DNA of 64,000 bases from Leptolyngbya sp. FACHB-8 (GCF_014695575.1 NZ_JACJOO010000012.1:1-64000), one strand, 5' to 3'. Positions 28,358 through 37,310 are shown, counted from the first letter of the stretch. The notes: generated from the letters alone by a model not told the origin. Numbers and translations are program-made.

Positions 28358-28398
28358 GCGTGAATCGTTGCGCGGTGCAGCCGCGCAACGATTTACGC
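28358..28398. repeat. Hairpin element downstream of psbA
   Basis: Arms GCGTGAATCGTTGCGCGG and CCGCGCAACGATTTACGC pair with one wobble around a five-base loop. Weaker outer pairing between AGACCTCCTG and CAGAAGGTCT extends it. Confidence 0.75.
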
Positions 28399-28493
28399 TC
28401 TCAGAAATCGATTCATTCAGAAGGTCTTTTGAGAAGATGGATACTGATATATCTGGCGTGACCCTGACTATTAGCCAGGGTCTGTTTTAGAAG

Positions 28494-28526
28494 CCACTTT
28501 TTTGTGCACTTCATGCACAAAAAATG
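28494..28526. repeat. T-rich hairpin
   Basis: CACTTTTTTGTGCA pairs imperfectly with TGCACAAAAAATG around a short loop. A similar sequence (AGGTCACTTTTTTGTGCACT) stands at 52552-52571, upstream of the CheA gene. Confidence 0.6.
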
Positions 28527-28607
28527 CCTCTTTTAGCTACTTTCAAAGCACACCCTAATTCACCATCTGTCAAAATTCTGCTGGTGAAGTACTAGCCCAG
28601 TAGCACT

Positions 28608-28672
28608 GAGGTTCTAAATCCAGATTCGTTGTGATGGCTTCGTTATCACAACGAATCTGAATTTAGAACCTC
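28608..28672. repeat. Hairpin element overlapping a gene end
   Basis: Arms beginning GAGGTTCTAAATCCAGATTC pair over about 28 bp, with one mismatch, around a short loop. The right arm supplies the last three codons and stop of the hydrolase gene that ends at 28663, so it may serve as its terminator. Confidence 0.75.
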
Positions 28673-29607
28673 TGCTCTGTATCTGGATTTTTGATGGGCT
28701 CTTGAGCGAATGCTAGCAAATGATTCGCAACGGTCTTGGGCTGGTCGTAGTGGGGGACATGCCCTGCTTGTTGAATCCAGATTAGTTGGCTACCTGAAAT
28801 GACTTGTTTAAATCGATTGGCATCTGCTGTACCTAAAACATCATCCTGCGCTCCCCAGAGAATTAGCGTAGGGTGCTGAATTTCAGTAATACGATCGCTC
28901 AAATCTGCGTAACCTCCACTTCGTGTGAAGGAGGCGATCGCGTCCTTCCATCCTGGCATCTCTTGATGAACCAAAGAGCAACGTAGTGCATCCACTAGAG
29001 CTGTATCGACTAACGGCAAGGCTGAAGCAGCAGTGAGGGCTGCACGTTTGCGGAAGTAGAGCCAATCTGCCCCTAACTCAATCAGTGGGTCGGGTAGGAA
29101 TTTCCCGGCTGGAAAACTTCCAGAGAAACCAACGCTATCTATCAAAGCCAGCGATCGCACCCAGTTAGGATGATGCAATGTAAAGTCAATCGCTACGGCT
29201 CCGCCCAACGAAGCACCGACTAAAACAATTGGTTCTTTAATCCAGGTTTCTAGAACACCGAGGAGATGCTGGCGAATTGTCTGAGGGTTGACTGAAGTCG
29301 TAGAAATGTATTCGGTAAAGCCAGAACCAAACAGATCAACTGCCCACACCTCAGAGCGACTGCCTAGCAAAGGAAGCAATCGTCGAAATTCCAACAGGGA
29401 ACTATCAAATCCATGTAGCAGCAGAATGGGGCTTGTGCTGGGTACAGAAGGTGCCTGAGGATGGTAATGAACATAAGCTGTAGTCACCGCAGTTTTTCCA
29501 GAAACGAAGAAGACTGGAAGCATTTGACGTTTCATCTGCTGGAGGAGGGCGATCGCCTCCGCATCTCTAATATCCGCAACCGAAGATGGTAGAAAATCAG
29601 AAAACAT
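28663..29607 (-). CDS. Alpha/beta hydrolase
   Basis: A 314-residue alpha/beta hydrolase: oxyanion region LLLHGFDSSLLEF, nucleophile Ser in VGASLGGAV, Asp in LWGAQDDVL, and His in AGHVPHYD. The architecture resembles meta-cleavage and haloperoxidase-like hydrolases; substrate unknown. The last codons lie inside a hairpin element, so the extreme C-terminus (NPDTEQRF) may be recently acquired. A stand-alone gene. Confidence 0.88.
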   Translation of the reverse strand: MFSDFLPSSVADIRDAEAIALLQQMKRQMLPVFFVSGKTAVTTAYVHYHPQAPSVPSTSPILLLHGFDSSLLEFRRLLPLLGSRSEVWAVDLFGSGFTEYISTTSVNPQTIRQHLLGVLETWIKEPIVLVGASLGGAVAIDFTLHHPNWVRSLALIDSVGFSGSFPAGKFLPDPLIELGADWLYFRKRAALTAASALPLVDTALVDALRCSLVHQEMPGWKDAIASFTRSGGYADLSDRITEIQHPTLILWGAQDDVLGTADANRFKQVISGSQLIWIQQAGHVPHYDQPKTVANHLLAFAQEPIKNPDTEQRF

Positions 29608-29813
29608 GGTTCCAAGCGCCCTATTAAAAATGCTGTTATTCCTGATAAGTTAAAAGCCATAATACTGGGTATCTGCAATGCTCTTTATAGCACTTCTACG
29701 TAAGCCATGAAATGTTTTTGAAGTGAGGTGACATAGCTATCTTAACCTTCCAAACAATCCTTGAACGAGGGATAGAAGATGCAAGCGGGGTCCTACTTCA
29801 TAGCCTCTTTCCA

Positions 29814-29886
29814 CTAGTGCCTAATTTAGAAGTTATTTTTTCGTGTACAAAGCGTACGAAAAAATAACTTCTAAATTAGGCACTAG
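29814..29886. repeat. Long hairpin element
   Basis: Arms of about 35 bp starting CTAGTGCCTAATTTAGAAG surround an AAA loop. They pair perfectly except near the loop, where CGTGTAC faces GCGTACG with wobbles. The central TTTTTTCGTG/CGTACGAAAAAA block recurs in weaker form at 38513-38547 and 41468-41503. It lies in the gap 29608-30290, which otherwise holds only the small ORF at 29970. Confidence 0.82.
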
Positions 29887-29969
29887 ATTAGAAAATACTG
29901 TAGTAAATGCAGTGAGTTCAGTGAGTCATTTATTCACGCTGTGTATACTATTGCTTTAGCCTCTATCGA

Positions 29970-30119
29970 ATGAATGAATTAGAGGTGATAAAAGGATTGA
30001 TTTTAGAAGGTTTAAGCCTGATATGCCTAACGGCCGTAGGGGTCTCATTCTTGAGTCTGTGGTTTGATATCACGAAACTTAGTCAACTAATAAATAGTCA
30101 GAAACAAAAGAGAATTTAA
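29970..30119 (+). CDS. Small single-pass membrane protein candidate
   Basis: A 49-codon ORF with one hydrophobic segment (about residues 8-32, LILEGLSLICLTAVGVSFL then SLWF) and a basic C-terminus (NSQKQKRI). Similar tiny one-helix proteins are common in cyanobacteria. No strong ribosome binding site precedes the ATG, so support is limited to composition. Confidence 0.4.
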   Translation: MNELEVIKGLILEGLSLICLTAVGVSFLSLWFDITKLSQLINSQKQKRI

Positions 30120-30290
30120 AGAGAATGCTGTAAAGTTTGCTCATTGAATACAAGCACAACGATATTTCTCCAGGTTTAGATGCTTCTATTTAGACTGAGT
30201 CTTACAGAGATACTTTTATCAGCCCATAGAGGCCACATTTTTCTGCCTCAGGGAGGACTGCAAATTCTTCATTCGTTGGAGGAAATCAGT

Positions 30291-30473
30291 ATGGGTATTG
30301 CACTCAAACCCCTTCACGAGCAGGTGATTGTCATTACAGGTGCTTCTAATGTAATGGGTTTAGTTACTGCCTGTATGGCTGCTCGACAGGGAGTAGAAGT
30401 TGCTCTGGCCGCTCGTGAAGACGTATGCAGGTGTTTCCATCTTCAGGCGCTGCATGGAAGTTTCTATTCCTGA
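30291..30473 (+). pseudogene. 5' remnant of a short-chain dehydrogenase
   Basis: GGAGGAA precedes ATG 30291, and the product starts like an SDR enzyme: PLHEQVIVITGAS, a damaged glycine motif (NVMGLVTACMAARQG instead of GxGxG), then VALAARED. After about 45 residues the similarity stops and the frame ends at 30473. The catalytic Ser-Tyr-Lys part is absent. The ribosome binding site and N-terminus survived a deletion, so this is a gene relic. Confidence 0.7.
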
Positions 30474-30668
30474 GTGGTTTTGATTTGACGAGTGTAGGGC
30501 TAACTTATGCTAATTGAGCCGGGGCGAGTCTATTTCGAACCAATTTAAGTCGTGCCACTTTAAAGAGAGTTAACCTGAGCTATGCCGATTAGCAGTTGGC
30601 TTAAGCTGCGCCCGGCTTGGGAGAACAATTTTGCCAAATGGTAATGTATCAGATGGTTAAGGAGGATT

Positions 30669-32189
30669 ATGTTCGGCACCATTGACGATACAAAGCGGAT
30701 TGCGATCGCTGTTCAATTGGCAGAAATGAAAGCATTCCAAAATCTGCTTATTTCTAATGAGCGAGTTTTGATGGATGCTGTTGAGGATGGCACCATTCGC
30801 CAGCAACTACAAGCAATGCTGGAGCAAGACCAGAAAAACCTGGGCGTTCTAGACTCGACGATCACGCAGTATGGTATTCAGGGCAAACTCAGCACAGGTG
30901 TTGAGGAAAACCTGAATACCATTCAAGGCTACATGGAAAATTCTGACTTTCCCCTTGCGGAGAAGGTATTTCGCCATGAATTGCTGAAGCACCAGCAAAC
31001 CATGGCTGGAGAAGTCATTCATAAAGCCGCACAAATCATTGGGGCTGACGTTGCAATGGCGATCGCTCCCCTCCACACCATTAACTTTGAGAATCGTGCT
31101 CATCAGGAACAACTCAAAGGAATTTTGGAAATTCTAGGTGTACAAGAGTTAACCGGGCAGAGCCCAGATCAGGGGTTCTGGGGCAGAAGTGGGGATGCGA
31201 TCGCCGCTCTCACAGGTGTTGTGGGTAGTGTCGTTACCCGAACGGATGATGAAATGAGCATCCGTGATCTGCTCCTGATGGATCATAGTAAGACCGATGT
31301 TCTCTTTGCAGAAATCCTGGGGAGTGACAATCCACAGAAGATTCAGGAGTATTTTGGACAGCTTTATCAGGATGTTAAAGTCCATGGTTTAGCTGAAGAA
31401 CAAGTGCTATATCCGGCTGTTCAGCCCTATTACGATCAGATGCAGGAGATTGTTGATCAGACAGATCATGTCATTGAAATGCTCGATGCGATGAAGCCGC
31501 TTGATCCTGCTGCTCCTGACTTCAAGGCTCAGGTTGAACAGCTTCGCCTGGCGGTTCGAGGCCATATCGACCAGGAAGAAAGCGATGTATTTCCGAAGCT
31601 CAAAGATAACTTTGACCACGAGCAACAAAAGCAATTAGCAACTGAGTTTAAAGCTGCAAAAAGCAAACTTCAAAAACAACAAGCCCAGCCATCAGAAAAA
31701 AGACCTGTTTCGTCTCAGACTCAGCCGAATCAGAGTAGTGGACAAGAAAGAATGAAAACTGGATTCATCTTCTTGAATCAAACTGCTCCATGGAAATTAG
31801 TATTCCAGTCAAAGGCTGTGATTAATTGGTTCGAAGCAGTTGTATTTTTGTTAGGCGATCGCTGGATACGAACTTGGTTACAAACGGAACCTCTAGTCAA
31901 TTCTGAATACTCACAGCTTTTTTATGGGCTGGTCTTCATTATTGGAATTGGTTATTGGTGGGTTAGTAATGATATTCAGCAAAACCATGGCATTGTTAGA
32001 TTAGGGATCTTAATCCAATCCAGCGTCTTTCTTATACTGGCCTACCATACGCTATTAGGAAACTTGCATCCCCTCTATTTGGTTTCAGGTGTTCTTGATC
32101 TCATTTTTGCCATACTCTTCAGTATATTTCTTTACTCGTCAAGATTTAATTTGAGGTTGAAAAAAATACAACCTATTTCACATAACTGA
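30669..32189 (+). CDS. Hemerythrin HHE-domain protein fused to a membrane domain
   Basis: A 506-residue protein. The N-terminal half (about 1-165) is a helical domain common to cyanobacterial HHE proteins. A hemerythrin-like HHE domain (about 185-320) carries the expected iron ligands: His in LLMDHSKTD, His and Glu in VHGLAEEQVLYP, His in DQTDHVIEML, and HIDQEESDVFP. A Gln/Lys-rich linker (about 330-365) joins to a C-terminal region (about 375-495) with four predicted membrane helices (AVVFLLGDRW, LVFIIGIGYWW, LILIQ-SSVFLILAY region, LIFAILFSIFLY). HHE domains bind O2 or NO or handle iron; the membrane part may localise it. AAGGAGG precedes the ATG. Most relatives I know lack the membrane part. 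Confidence 0.85.
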   Translation: MFGTIDDTKRIAIAVQLAEMKAFQNLLISNERVLMDAVEDGTIRQQLQAMLEQDQKNLGVLDSTITQYGIQGKLSTGVEENLNTIQGYMENSDFPLAEKVFRHELLKHQQTMAGEVIHKAAQIIGADVAMAIAPLHTINFENRAHQEQLKGILEILGVQELTGQSPDQGFWGRSGDAIAALTGVVGSVVTRTDDEMSIRDLLLMDHSKTDVLFAEILGSDNPQKIQEYFGQLYQDVKVHGLAEEQVLYPAVQPYYDQMQEIVDQTDHVIEMLDAMKPLDPAAPDFKAQVEQLRLAVRGHIDQEESDVFPKLKDNFDHEQQKQLATEFKAAKSKLQKQQAQPSEKRPVSSQTQPNQSSGQERMKTGFIFLNQTAPWKLVFQSKAVINWFEAVVFLLGDRWIRTWLQTEPLVNSEYSQLFYGLVFIIGIGYWWVSNDIQQNHGIVRLGILIQSSVFLILAYHTLLGNLHPLYLVSGVLDLIFAILFSIFLYSSRFNLRLKKIQPISHN

Positions 32190-32346
32190 AGAGTTGATCT
32201 GTCGCCAAACTAACAGAAAAGATGCGTGGCTTAACACTTCTCCTTCCATTAGTAGAGACATTGTTTACCTCTTCAAGTAGTTCCTTTCAAGGCATCTTTA
32301 GCTTTATTTTGGATCTATCACCTATAAAAAATAGAAGAAGGGCATC

Positions 32347-33639
32347 GTGAGTCAATTCAGTCCATCCATGCTTAGTCATCCGTCTTTCCTAAAGACTGAA
32401 GATGTTCTATATGGCAATTCTGATTTAGTCTGCTTGTCTCACTTGCGATGGGATTTTGTGTATCAACGTCCTCAGCATCTGCTAAGCCGTTGCGCTCAGA
32501 AACGACGGGTCTTTTTTGTTGAAGAACCCGTTGTTGAATTCACCGATTCCTGGTGGATTGAAGTGAATGAGCGCGAGCCAGGAGTCTGGGTTGTTGTGCC
32601 CCACCTGCTGGATTGGGTGACGGATGAATTGCGTACAGCCATGCACCAGAGTTTGATGAATGAGCTGTTTGAGCAGTTTGCGATCGCCAACCCCATTCTC
32701 TGGTACTACACTCCATCAGCGCTGCCCTTTACCCATCACTTATCATCCTCGGCTGTTGTGTATGACTGCATGGATGAGCTCTCTGCATTTAAGGGAGCAT
32801 CCCCAACCTTGCGGCATCTAGAGCAAGAACTATTTCAGCGAGCTGACGTAGTCTTTACAGGTGGGCAAAGTTTGTACGAAGCCAAACAACATTTGCATCC
32901 CAACATCCATGCTTTCCCCAGCAGCATTGATGCGGCGCACTTTGGTCAGGCGCGCACTCTGGTAGAAGATCCTACTGACCAGCGAGACATTCCGCACCCA
33001 CGCCTTGGCTTTTACGGCGTTACTGATGAACGGATGGATTTGGAATTGCTAGATGGTATTGCCCAGGCAAGACCTGATTGGCATTTGGTTATTATTGGGC
33101 CTGTCATGAAGATTGATCCTGAACACCTGCCTCAACATCCAAACATCCATTACTTAGGCGGCAAATCCTATAAAGAACTGCCCCACTATTTGGCAGGGTG
33201 GGATGTCGCTATGCTGCCTTTTGCCTTAAATGAATCAACTCGTTTCATTAGCCCTACCAAAACTCCGGAGTATCTGGCAGCTGGGAAACCGGTTGTGTCT
33301 ACTTCTATTCGTGATGTTGTCCGTCCTTATGGGCAACAAGGATTTGTACAAATTGCAGATACGGTAGAAGACTTCGTTGCAGCAGCCGAACAAGCGATGC
33401 AACAGAGTCAACAGGAAACAGATTGGTTAACCCAAGTCGATCAATTTTTGGCGCAGAACTCCTGGGATCAAACCTGGGAAAACATGATCCAACAAGTTGA
33501 AGCAGCGATTGCCAAGCGCAGCGCTGCACAAAACTCCGTTCGGGCTGCCAATGCAGTTCGGGCAAGCCGAAAAATCAAGATGCCGCGATCTACCCGGGCT
33601 GCTGCGGTTGACCGTGCTAATCAATCGCTGAAGCGTTAA
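32347..33639 (+). CDS. Glycosyltransferase (GT4-like)
   Basis: A 430-residue protein beginning SHLRWDFVYQRPQHLL, the signature of a GT-B fold glycosyltransferase group often annotated as TuaH-like. The C-terminal nucleotide-sugar site is visible: LGFYGVTDERMD, VIIGPVMKIDP, LPHYLAGWDVAMLPF, and SPTKTPEYLAAGKPVVST with the E-x7-E-like motif. The last 40 residues are basic and disordered. The start is a GTG with AGAAGAAGGG upstream. It is the first of a sugar cluster with the GH1-RmlD fusion at 33747 and the HAD phosphatase at 36209. Likely in exopolysaccharide or surface glycan synthesis. Confidence 0.87.
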   Translation: MSQFSPSMLSHPSFLKTEDVLYGNSDLVCLSHLRWDFVYQRPQHLLSRCAQKRRVFFVEEPVVEFTDSWWIEVNEREPGVWVVVPHLLDWVTDELRTAMHQSLMNELFEQFAIANPILWYYTPSALPFTHHLSSSAVVYDCMDELSAFKGASPTLRHLEQELFQRADVVFTGGQSLYEAKQHLHPNIHAFPSSIDAAHFGQARTLVEDPTDQRDIPHPRLGFYGVTDERMDLELLDGIAQARPDWHLVIIGPVMKIDPEHLPQHPNIHYLGGKSYKELPHYLAGWDVAMLPFALNESTRFISPTKTPEYLAAGKPVVSTSIRDVVRPYGQQGFVQIADTVEDFVAAAEQAMQQSQQETDWLTQVDQFLAQNSWDQTWENMIQQVEAAIAKRSAAQNSVRAANAVRASRKIKMPRSTRAAAVDRANQSLKR

Positions 33640-33746
33640 CGTGTTGCCTTCCTATCACTCTGCTAAAACCTGAGTGATGGGAAGGCGATCGGCGGACTGT
33701 GGTGTGACAACGTTTAACAATAATAGTGGACATAGTGAGGCATTCA

Positions 33747-35990
33747 ATGACATCAGAACGGGTGATGCCACCCTTAGCGGTGTGGGCCGGAGTGGAGTGT
33801 ACGGTCAATCGCATTGGTGATCAATACTTTGATCAACTGGAGTGGAATGGCCACGCAACCCGCATTGAGGACCTGAAGCAGTTCGCGTCCCTTGGAGTGG
33901 AAGCAATCCGCTATCCTGTCCTGTGGGAACGGATTGCACCCAACGGGCTGGAGCAAGCAGACTGGTCATGGACAGATGAGCGCTTAGCTTTATTGGACGA
34001 TTTGGGAATTTGTCCGATCGCTGGCTTAGTCCACCATGGCAGCGGCCCTCGCGATACCAGTCTGGTTGATCCAGCCTTCCCGGAAAAGCTAGCAAAATTT
34101 GCCTATGCCGTCGCCCAACGGTATCCCTGGTTGAGCCATTACACCCCGGTCAATGAACCGCTGACGACGGCGCGATTTAGTGGCTTGTATGGGCACTGGT
34201 ATCCTCACGAACGGGATGACTTGATATTCGCTAAGGCGCTTATCCACGAGTGCCGTGCTACTGTGCTGGCGATGCAAGCTATCCGACAGATTAATCCCAA
34301 TGCCCAACTGGTTCAAACAGAAGATTTAGGTAAAACCTTCAGCACACCTTTGCTGACGTATCAGGCGCAATTGGAGAACGATCGCCGCTGGCTATCCCTC
34401 GATTTGCTCTACGGTCGCGTCAATCCTTCTCACCCCCTCTGGGACTACTTGCAGAAGATTGGGGTTGAGGAAGCTGAATTACGATGGTTTGAGGATAACC
34501 CCTGCCCACCCGATATTATTGGCATCAACCGTTATGTATGTGGCGATCGCTTCATCGATGAACGCGTTGATCGCTACCCTCCCCACACCCGGGGGGGCAA
34601 CGGCAAACATGCCTATGCTGACGTAGAAGCGGTTTGGGTGTGTGCCGATGGTATTTATGATCATGCTGCGTTGTTGAAGGAAGTTTGGGAACGCTACCAG
34701 CAGCCTATTGCCATTACCGAGGCTCATTTGGGGTGTACCCGAGAAGAGCAGTTGCGCTGGCTGAAGGAAATCTGGCAGGTTGCCCAATCCTTACGGGAGG
34801 ATGGCGTTGATATGCGGGCGGTCACGGTCTGGTCACTGCTTGGTACTTACGACTGGAATAGCCTGGTAACTCGTGCAGATGGCTTTTACGAACCAGGGGT
34901 CTTTGATGTTCGGTCTACTCAGCCACGACCAACAGCGATCGCCAGCATGGTGCAATCTATGGCCGAAGGATGGGAGTATACCCATCCCGTATTGGATTTA
35001 CCGGGTTGGTGGCAGCGATCGCAGCGGCTTCTCTACCCCCCGGTGAACTATTCAAATGATGCTGGCGCGTGGGTTGATTCTGCCCCTGGCACAGTTTGCC
35101 AATCGGTTGAGATGCGTCGGATTTCAAAAGCTTCGGCGGCGGCTTCCACGCCACCGCTGCTTATTACTGGGGCGACGGGTACGCTGGGGCAGGCCTTCGC
35201 TCGCCTTTGTGAAATTCGGGGCATTCCCTACCATCTGCTATCCCGTCAGGAGATGGACATCACGAATTCTGCTTCTGTCGAGGAGGCTCTACGGGAATTC
35301 AAACCCTGGGCCATTATTAATGCTTCGGGATATGTCAGGGTAGATGATGCTGAGCGAGAGCCCGACCTGTGCCACCGCATCAACGCTGAAGGCGCAGCCA
35401 TTCTGGCAGTAGCCTGTGCGGAACGGGGCATTCCAATGGTGAAATTCTCCTCAGATCTGGTATTTGACGGTAGCCAAGCTGCCCCCTATATGGAGAGCCA
35501 TGAGGTTGCGCCATTGAATGTATATGGGCGGAGTAAGGTGATCGCCGAACAAAAAGTACTCGCTGCCCATCCTGATTCTCTGGTCATTCGTACCAGTGCC
35601 TTCTTTAGCCCCTGGGATGCTTACAACTTCTTGACGATCGCCCTTCGCGCGTTAGCTGCCGGACAGCCTTTTGTTGCGGCATCTGATGCAGTTGTTTCCC
35701 CCACCTATGTTCCTGATCTTGTCAACACAACTTTAGACTTGTTGATTGACGGTGAATCAGGGCTGTGGCATTTGGCGAACACTGGGGCGATTACCTGGGC
35801 TGATTTAGCGCGGGAGGTGGCGACTTTGGCCGGACTGGATAGTAATCGGGTTCAAGCTCGCTCAGTTAAGGACCTGAACTGGGTTGCACCTCGTCCCGTT
35901 TATAGTGTTTTGAGCAGTGAACGAGGTGTACTTTTACCGTCATTGGATGGCGCGATCGGTCGTTATTTGAATGAGCGTGTCAGTGCATGA
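33747..35990 (+). CDS. GH1-like glycosidase fused to dTDP-4-dehydrorhamnose reductase-like domain
   Basis: A 747-residue two-domain protein. Residues about 5-415 form a family-1 glycoside hydrolase-like barrel with acid/base TPVNEPLTTA and nucleophile region IAITEAHLGC, though both motifs differ from the textbook TFNEP and ITENG. Residues about 460-745 form an RmlD-like short-chain reductase: LITGATGTLGQAF, VDDAEREPDL, SSDLVFDG, and Tyr/Lys in YGRSKVIAEQ. The fusion links sugar cleavage or transfer with deoxysugar reduction; the reaction is unknown. ATG 33747 has GAGG upstream; an in-frame GTG at 33726 is less likely. It follows the glycosyltransferase by about 100 bp. Confidence 0.88.
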   Translation: MTSERVMPPLAVWAGVECTVNRIGDQYFDQLEWNGHATRIEDLKQFASLGVEAIRYPVLWERIAPNGLEQADWSWTDERLALLDDLGICPIAGLVHHGSGPRDTSLVDPAFPEKLAKFAYAVAQRYPWLSHYTPVNEPLTTARFSGLYGHWYPHERDDLIFAKALIHECRATVLAMQAIRQINPNAQLVQTEDLGKTFSTPLLTYQAQLENDRRWLSLDLLYGRVNPSHPLWDYLQKIGVEEAELRWFEDNPCPPDIIGINRYVCGDRFIDERVDRYPPHTRGGNGKHAYADVEAVWVCADGIYDHAALLKEVWERYQQPIAITEAHLGCTREEQLRWLKEIWQVAQSLREDGVDMRAVTVWSLLGTYDWNSLVTRADGFYEPGVFDVRSTQPRPTAIASMVQSMAEGWEYTHPVLDLPGWWQRSQRLLYPPVNYSNDAGAWVDSAPGTVCQSVEMRRISKASAAASTPPLLITGATGTLGQAFARLCEIRGIPYHLLSRQEMDITNSASVEEALREFKPWAIINASGYVRVDDAEREPDLCHRINAEGAAILAVACAERGIPMVKFSSDLVFDGSQAAPYMESHEVAPLNVYGRSKVIAEQKVLAAHPDSLVIRTSAFFSPWDAYNFLTIALRALAAGQPFVAASDAVVSPTYVPDLVNTTLDLLIDGESGLWHLANTGAITWADLAREVATLAGLDSNRVQARSVKDLNWVAPRPVYSVLSSERGVLLPSLDGAIGRYLNERVSA

Positions 35991-36033
35991 TAAATACCCA
36001 TAAAGCCTTTGTAGAAAGATAGAGAAAAGACTC

Positions 36034-36193
36034 TTTATTTCGTGTGCGCTTTGCGCACACGAAATAAATTGAGAGATGAACTATCTTGAGAAGATTGTTT
36101 ATTTCATGTGCGCAAAACGCACATGAAATAATTGGAAAAAATGAATTGTGCCTGGGGAATTTATTTTGTTTGCGTGAAGTGCACACAAAATAA
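36034..36193. repeat. Three tandem diverged hairpin units
   Basis: Hairpins at 36034-36068 (TTTATTTCGTGTGCGC, loop TTT), 36099-36131 (TTATTTCATGTGCG) and 36161-36193 (TTATTTTGTTTGC, imperfect) repeat every 62-65 bp. Each is followed by a related tail: TTGAGAGATGAACTAT, TTGGAAAAAATGAATTGTGCC, and TTGGGAGAAATGAGTATGCC. The last tail contains the ribosome binding site and start codon of the HAD gene, so the leader seems to have been duplicated. Confidence 0.8.
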
Positions 36194-36208
36194 TTGGGAG
36201 AAATGAGT

Positions 36209-36733
36209 ATGCCTCTATTACTGCTAGACCTTGATGGTACCCTTCGAGAACCTCTCAGCGGACAACGCTACTTCCAGCATCCTCGGGATCAGCAAATAAT
36301 TGCCGGGGTTGATATAGCCCTACAGGCCTATTCAGATCAATGGATTATGATCGGCATTACCAATCAGGGTGGTGTTGCAGCAGGGCATAAATCCATACAA
36401 AGTTGTATTGAAGAACAACAATACATTTTGGAGTTATTACCACAGTTGAGAGAAGTGTATTTCTGTCCTGATTTTGAAGGTAGAAAGTGCTTTCGTGTAA
36501 CTCGTCATAACTTCTACAATCACAGTAAAACGCACTGGTCAGGGCAGTATCGTAAACCCGGTGCAGGAATGCTAAATCTAGCTATGGTACGGCACAAACA
36601 TACTCCCGCCGGCACCTGGTATGTGGGCGATCGCCCCGAAGATGAAGCGGCTGCTCGCCGCGCTAAAGTTTCATTTCAGTGGGCAGAACAGTGGATCAGT
36701 TTCCATCCTGCCCCTTGCCAAGCGGTTGAATAA
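36209..36733 (+). CDS. HAD-IIIA family phosphatase
   Basis: A 174-residue haloacid dehalogenase-superfamily protein: motif I LLDLDGTLRE, motif II ITNQGG, motif III Lys in YRKPGAGML, motif IV GDRPEDEAAA. The YFCPDFEGRKC segment resembles the metal-loop region of GmhB-type heptose bisphosphatases, and polynucleotide or histidinol phosphatases are alternatives. Position after the glycosyltransferase and GH1-RmlD fusion supports a sugar phosphate substrate. GGGAG lies eight bases before ATG 36209; ATG 36203 is closer to it. The leader is the third of three tandem hairpin units. Confidence 0.85.
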   Translation: MPLLLLDLDGTLREPLSGQRYFQHPRDQQIIAGVDIALQAYSDQWIMIGITNQGGVAAGHKSIQSCIEEQQYILELLPQLREVYFCPDFEGRKCFRVTRHNFYNHSKTHWSGQYRKPGAGMLNLAMVRHKHTPAGTWYVGDRPEDEAAARRAKVSFQWAEQWISFHPAPCQAVE

Positions 36734-36778
36734 CTGTGGAAAGTGACAGTTCATAGCAGAACGTGTTTTAAAGATGAC

Positions 36779-36819
36779 TGGAAGATTTTTTTCACAAAGC
36801 GAACGGAAAAAAACTTCCA
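36779..36819. repeat. Hairpin after the HAD gene
   Basis: TGGAAGATTTTTTTC pairs with GGAAAAAAACTTCCA with one mismatch around an 11-base loop. It lies about 45 bp after the HAD stop, so it may help termination. Confidence 0.6.
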
Positions 36820-36983
36820 AAGCGGTTTCTGGGGCATTTGAGCGGGTGGTATAACTTGAGGCTTATGCCATTCTGTAAGCTTTCTACCCTACTACTTCCT
36901 CTATATCCTCCGAATGGTTCCTGCTCAACTATCAAAAAGTTCATACAACATGAGTATTACTATTTCAACAGAACAGCCAGACG

Positions 36984-37310
36984 ATGGATATTGAGACCTT
37001 ACAGGCCCAACTGCTGGAATGCGATCGCGCCATCCTTGAGCTGAATTACTTATTCAGCGAGACTTTACAGGAGCAAGAATTACTATTGAATTATAAGAAC
37101 AGGCTGAGAATCCAAGTCGAGCAGAAAAGAATACGATTCTTCTCGTTAAAACTGCCCTTCCCTAAGGTGGTTAAAAATGCTTTGCAACATCTAGACCAGG
37201 AAATTCAACGAACTCAAGCCGAGTTAGAAACTATAAGCTGCAATATCGAAAGCTGCCAGCTATTTAGAATCAGCGTTGAATGTCGGCTAGCCCAATCCTT
37301 TGATGGGTAG
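36984..37310 (+). CDS. Small coiled-coil protein, unknown function
   Basis: A 108-residue ORF. Two helical stretches (about 3-45 and 62-95) have a heptad pattern (ETLQAQLLECDRAILELNYL, QHLDQEIQRTQAELETI), so a coiled coil is likely. It contains a HIP1-like GCGATCGC, as neighbouring genes do. No domain was recognised and the ribosome binding site is weak. Confidence 0.5.
   Translation: MDIETLQAQLLECDRAILELNYLFSETLQEQELLLNYKNRLRIQVEQKRIRFFSLKLPFPKVVKNALQHLDQEIQRTQAELETISCNIESCQLFRISVECRLAQSFDG

Noticed and set aside
36034-36193. Short CRISPR-like array
   Set aside because: Only three units, each an imperfect palindrome that differs from the next, and the tails between them are related to each other rather than unique spacers; no cas genes are near.
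36838-37044. 68-codon ORF on plus
   Set aside because: Overlaps the better supported coiled-coil ORF at 36984 and has no start signal.
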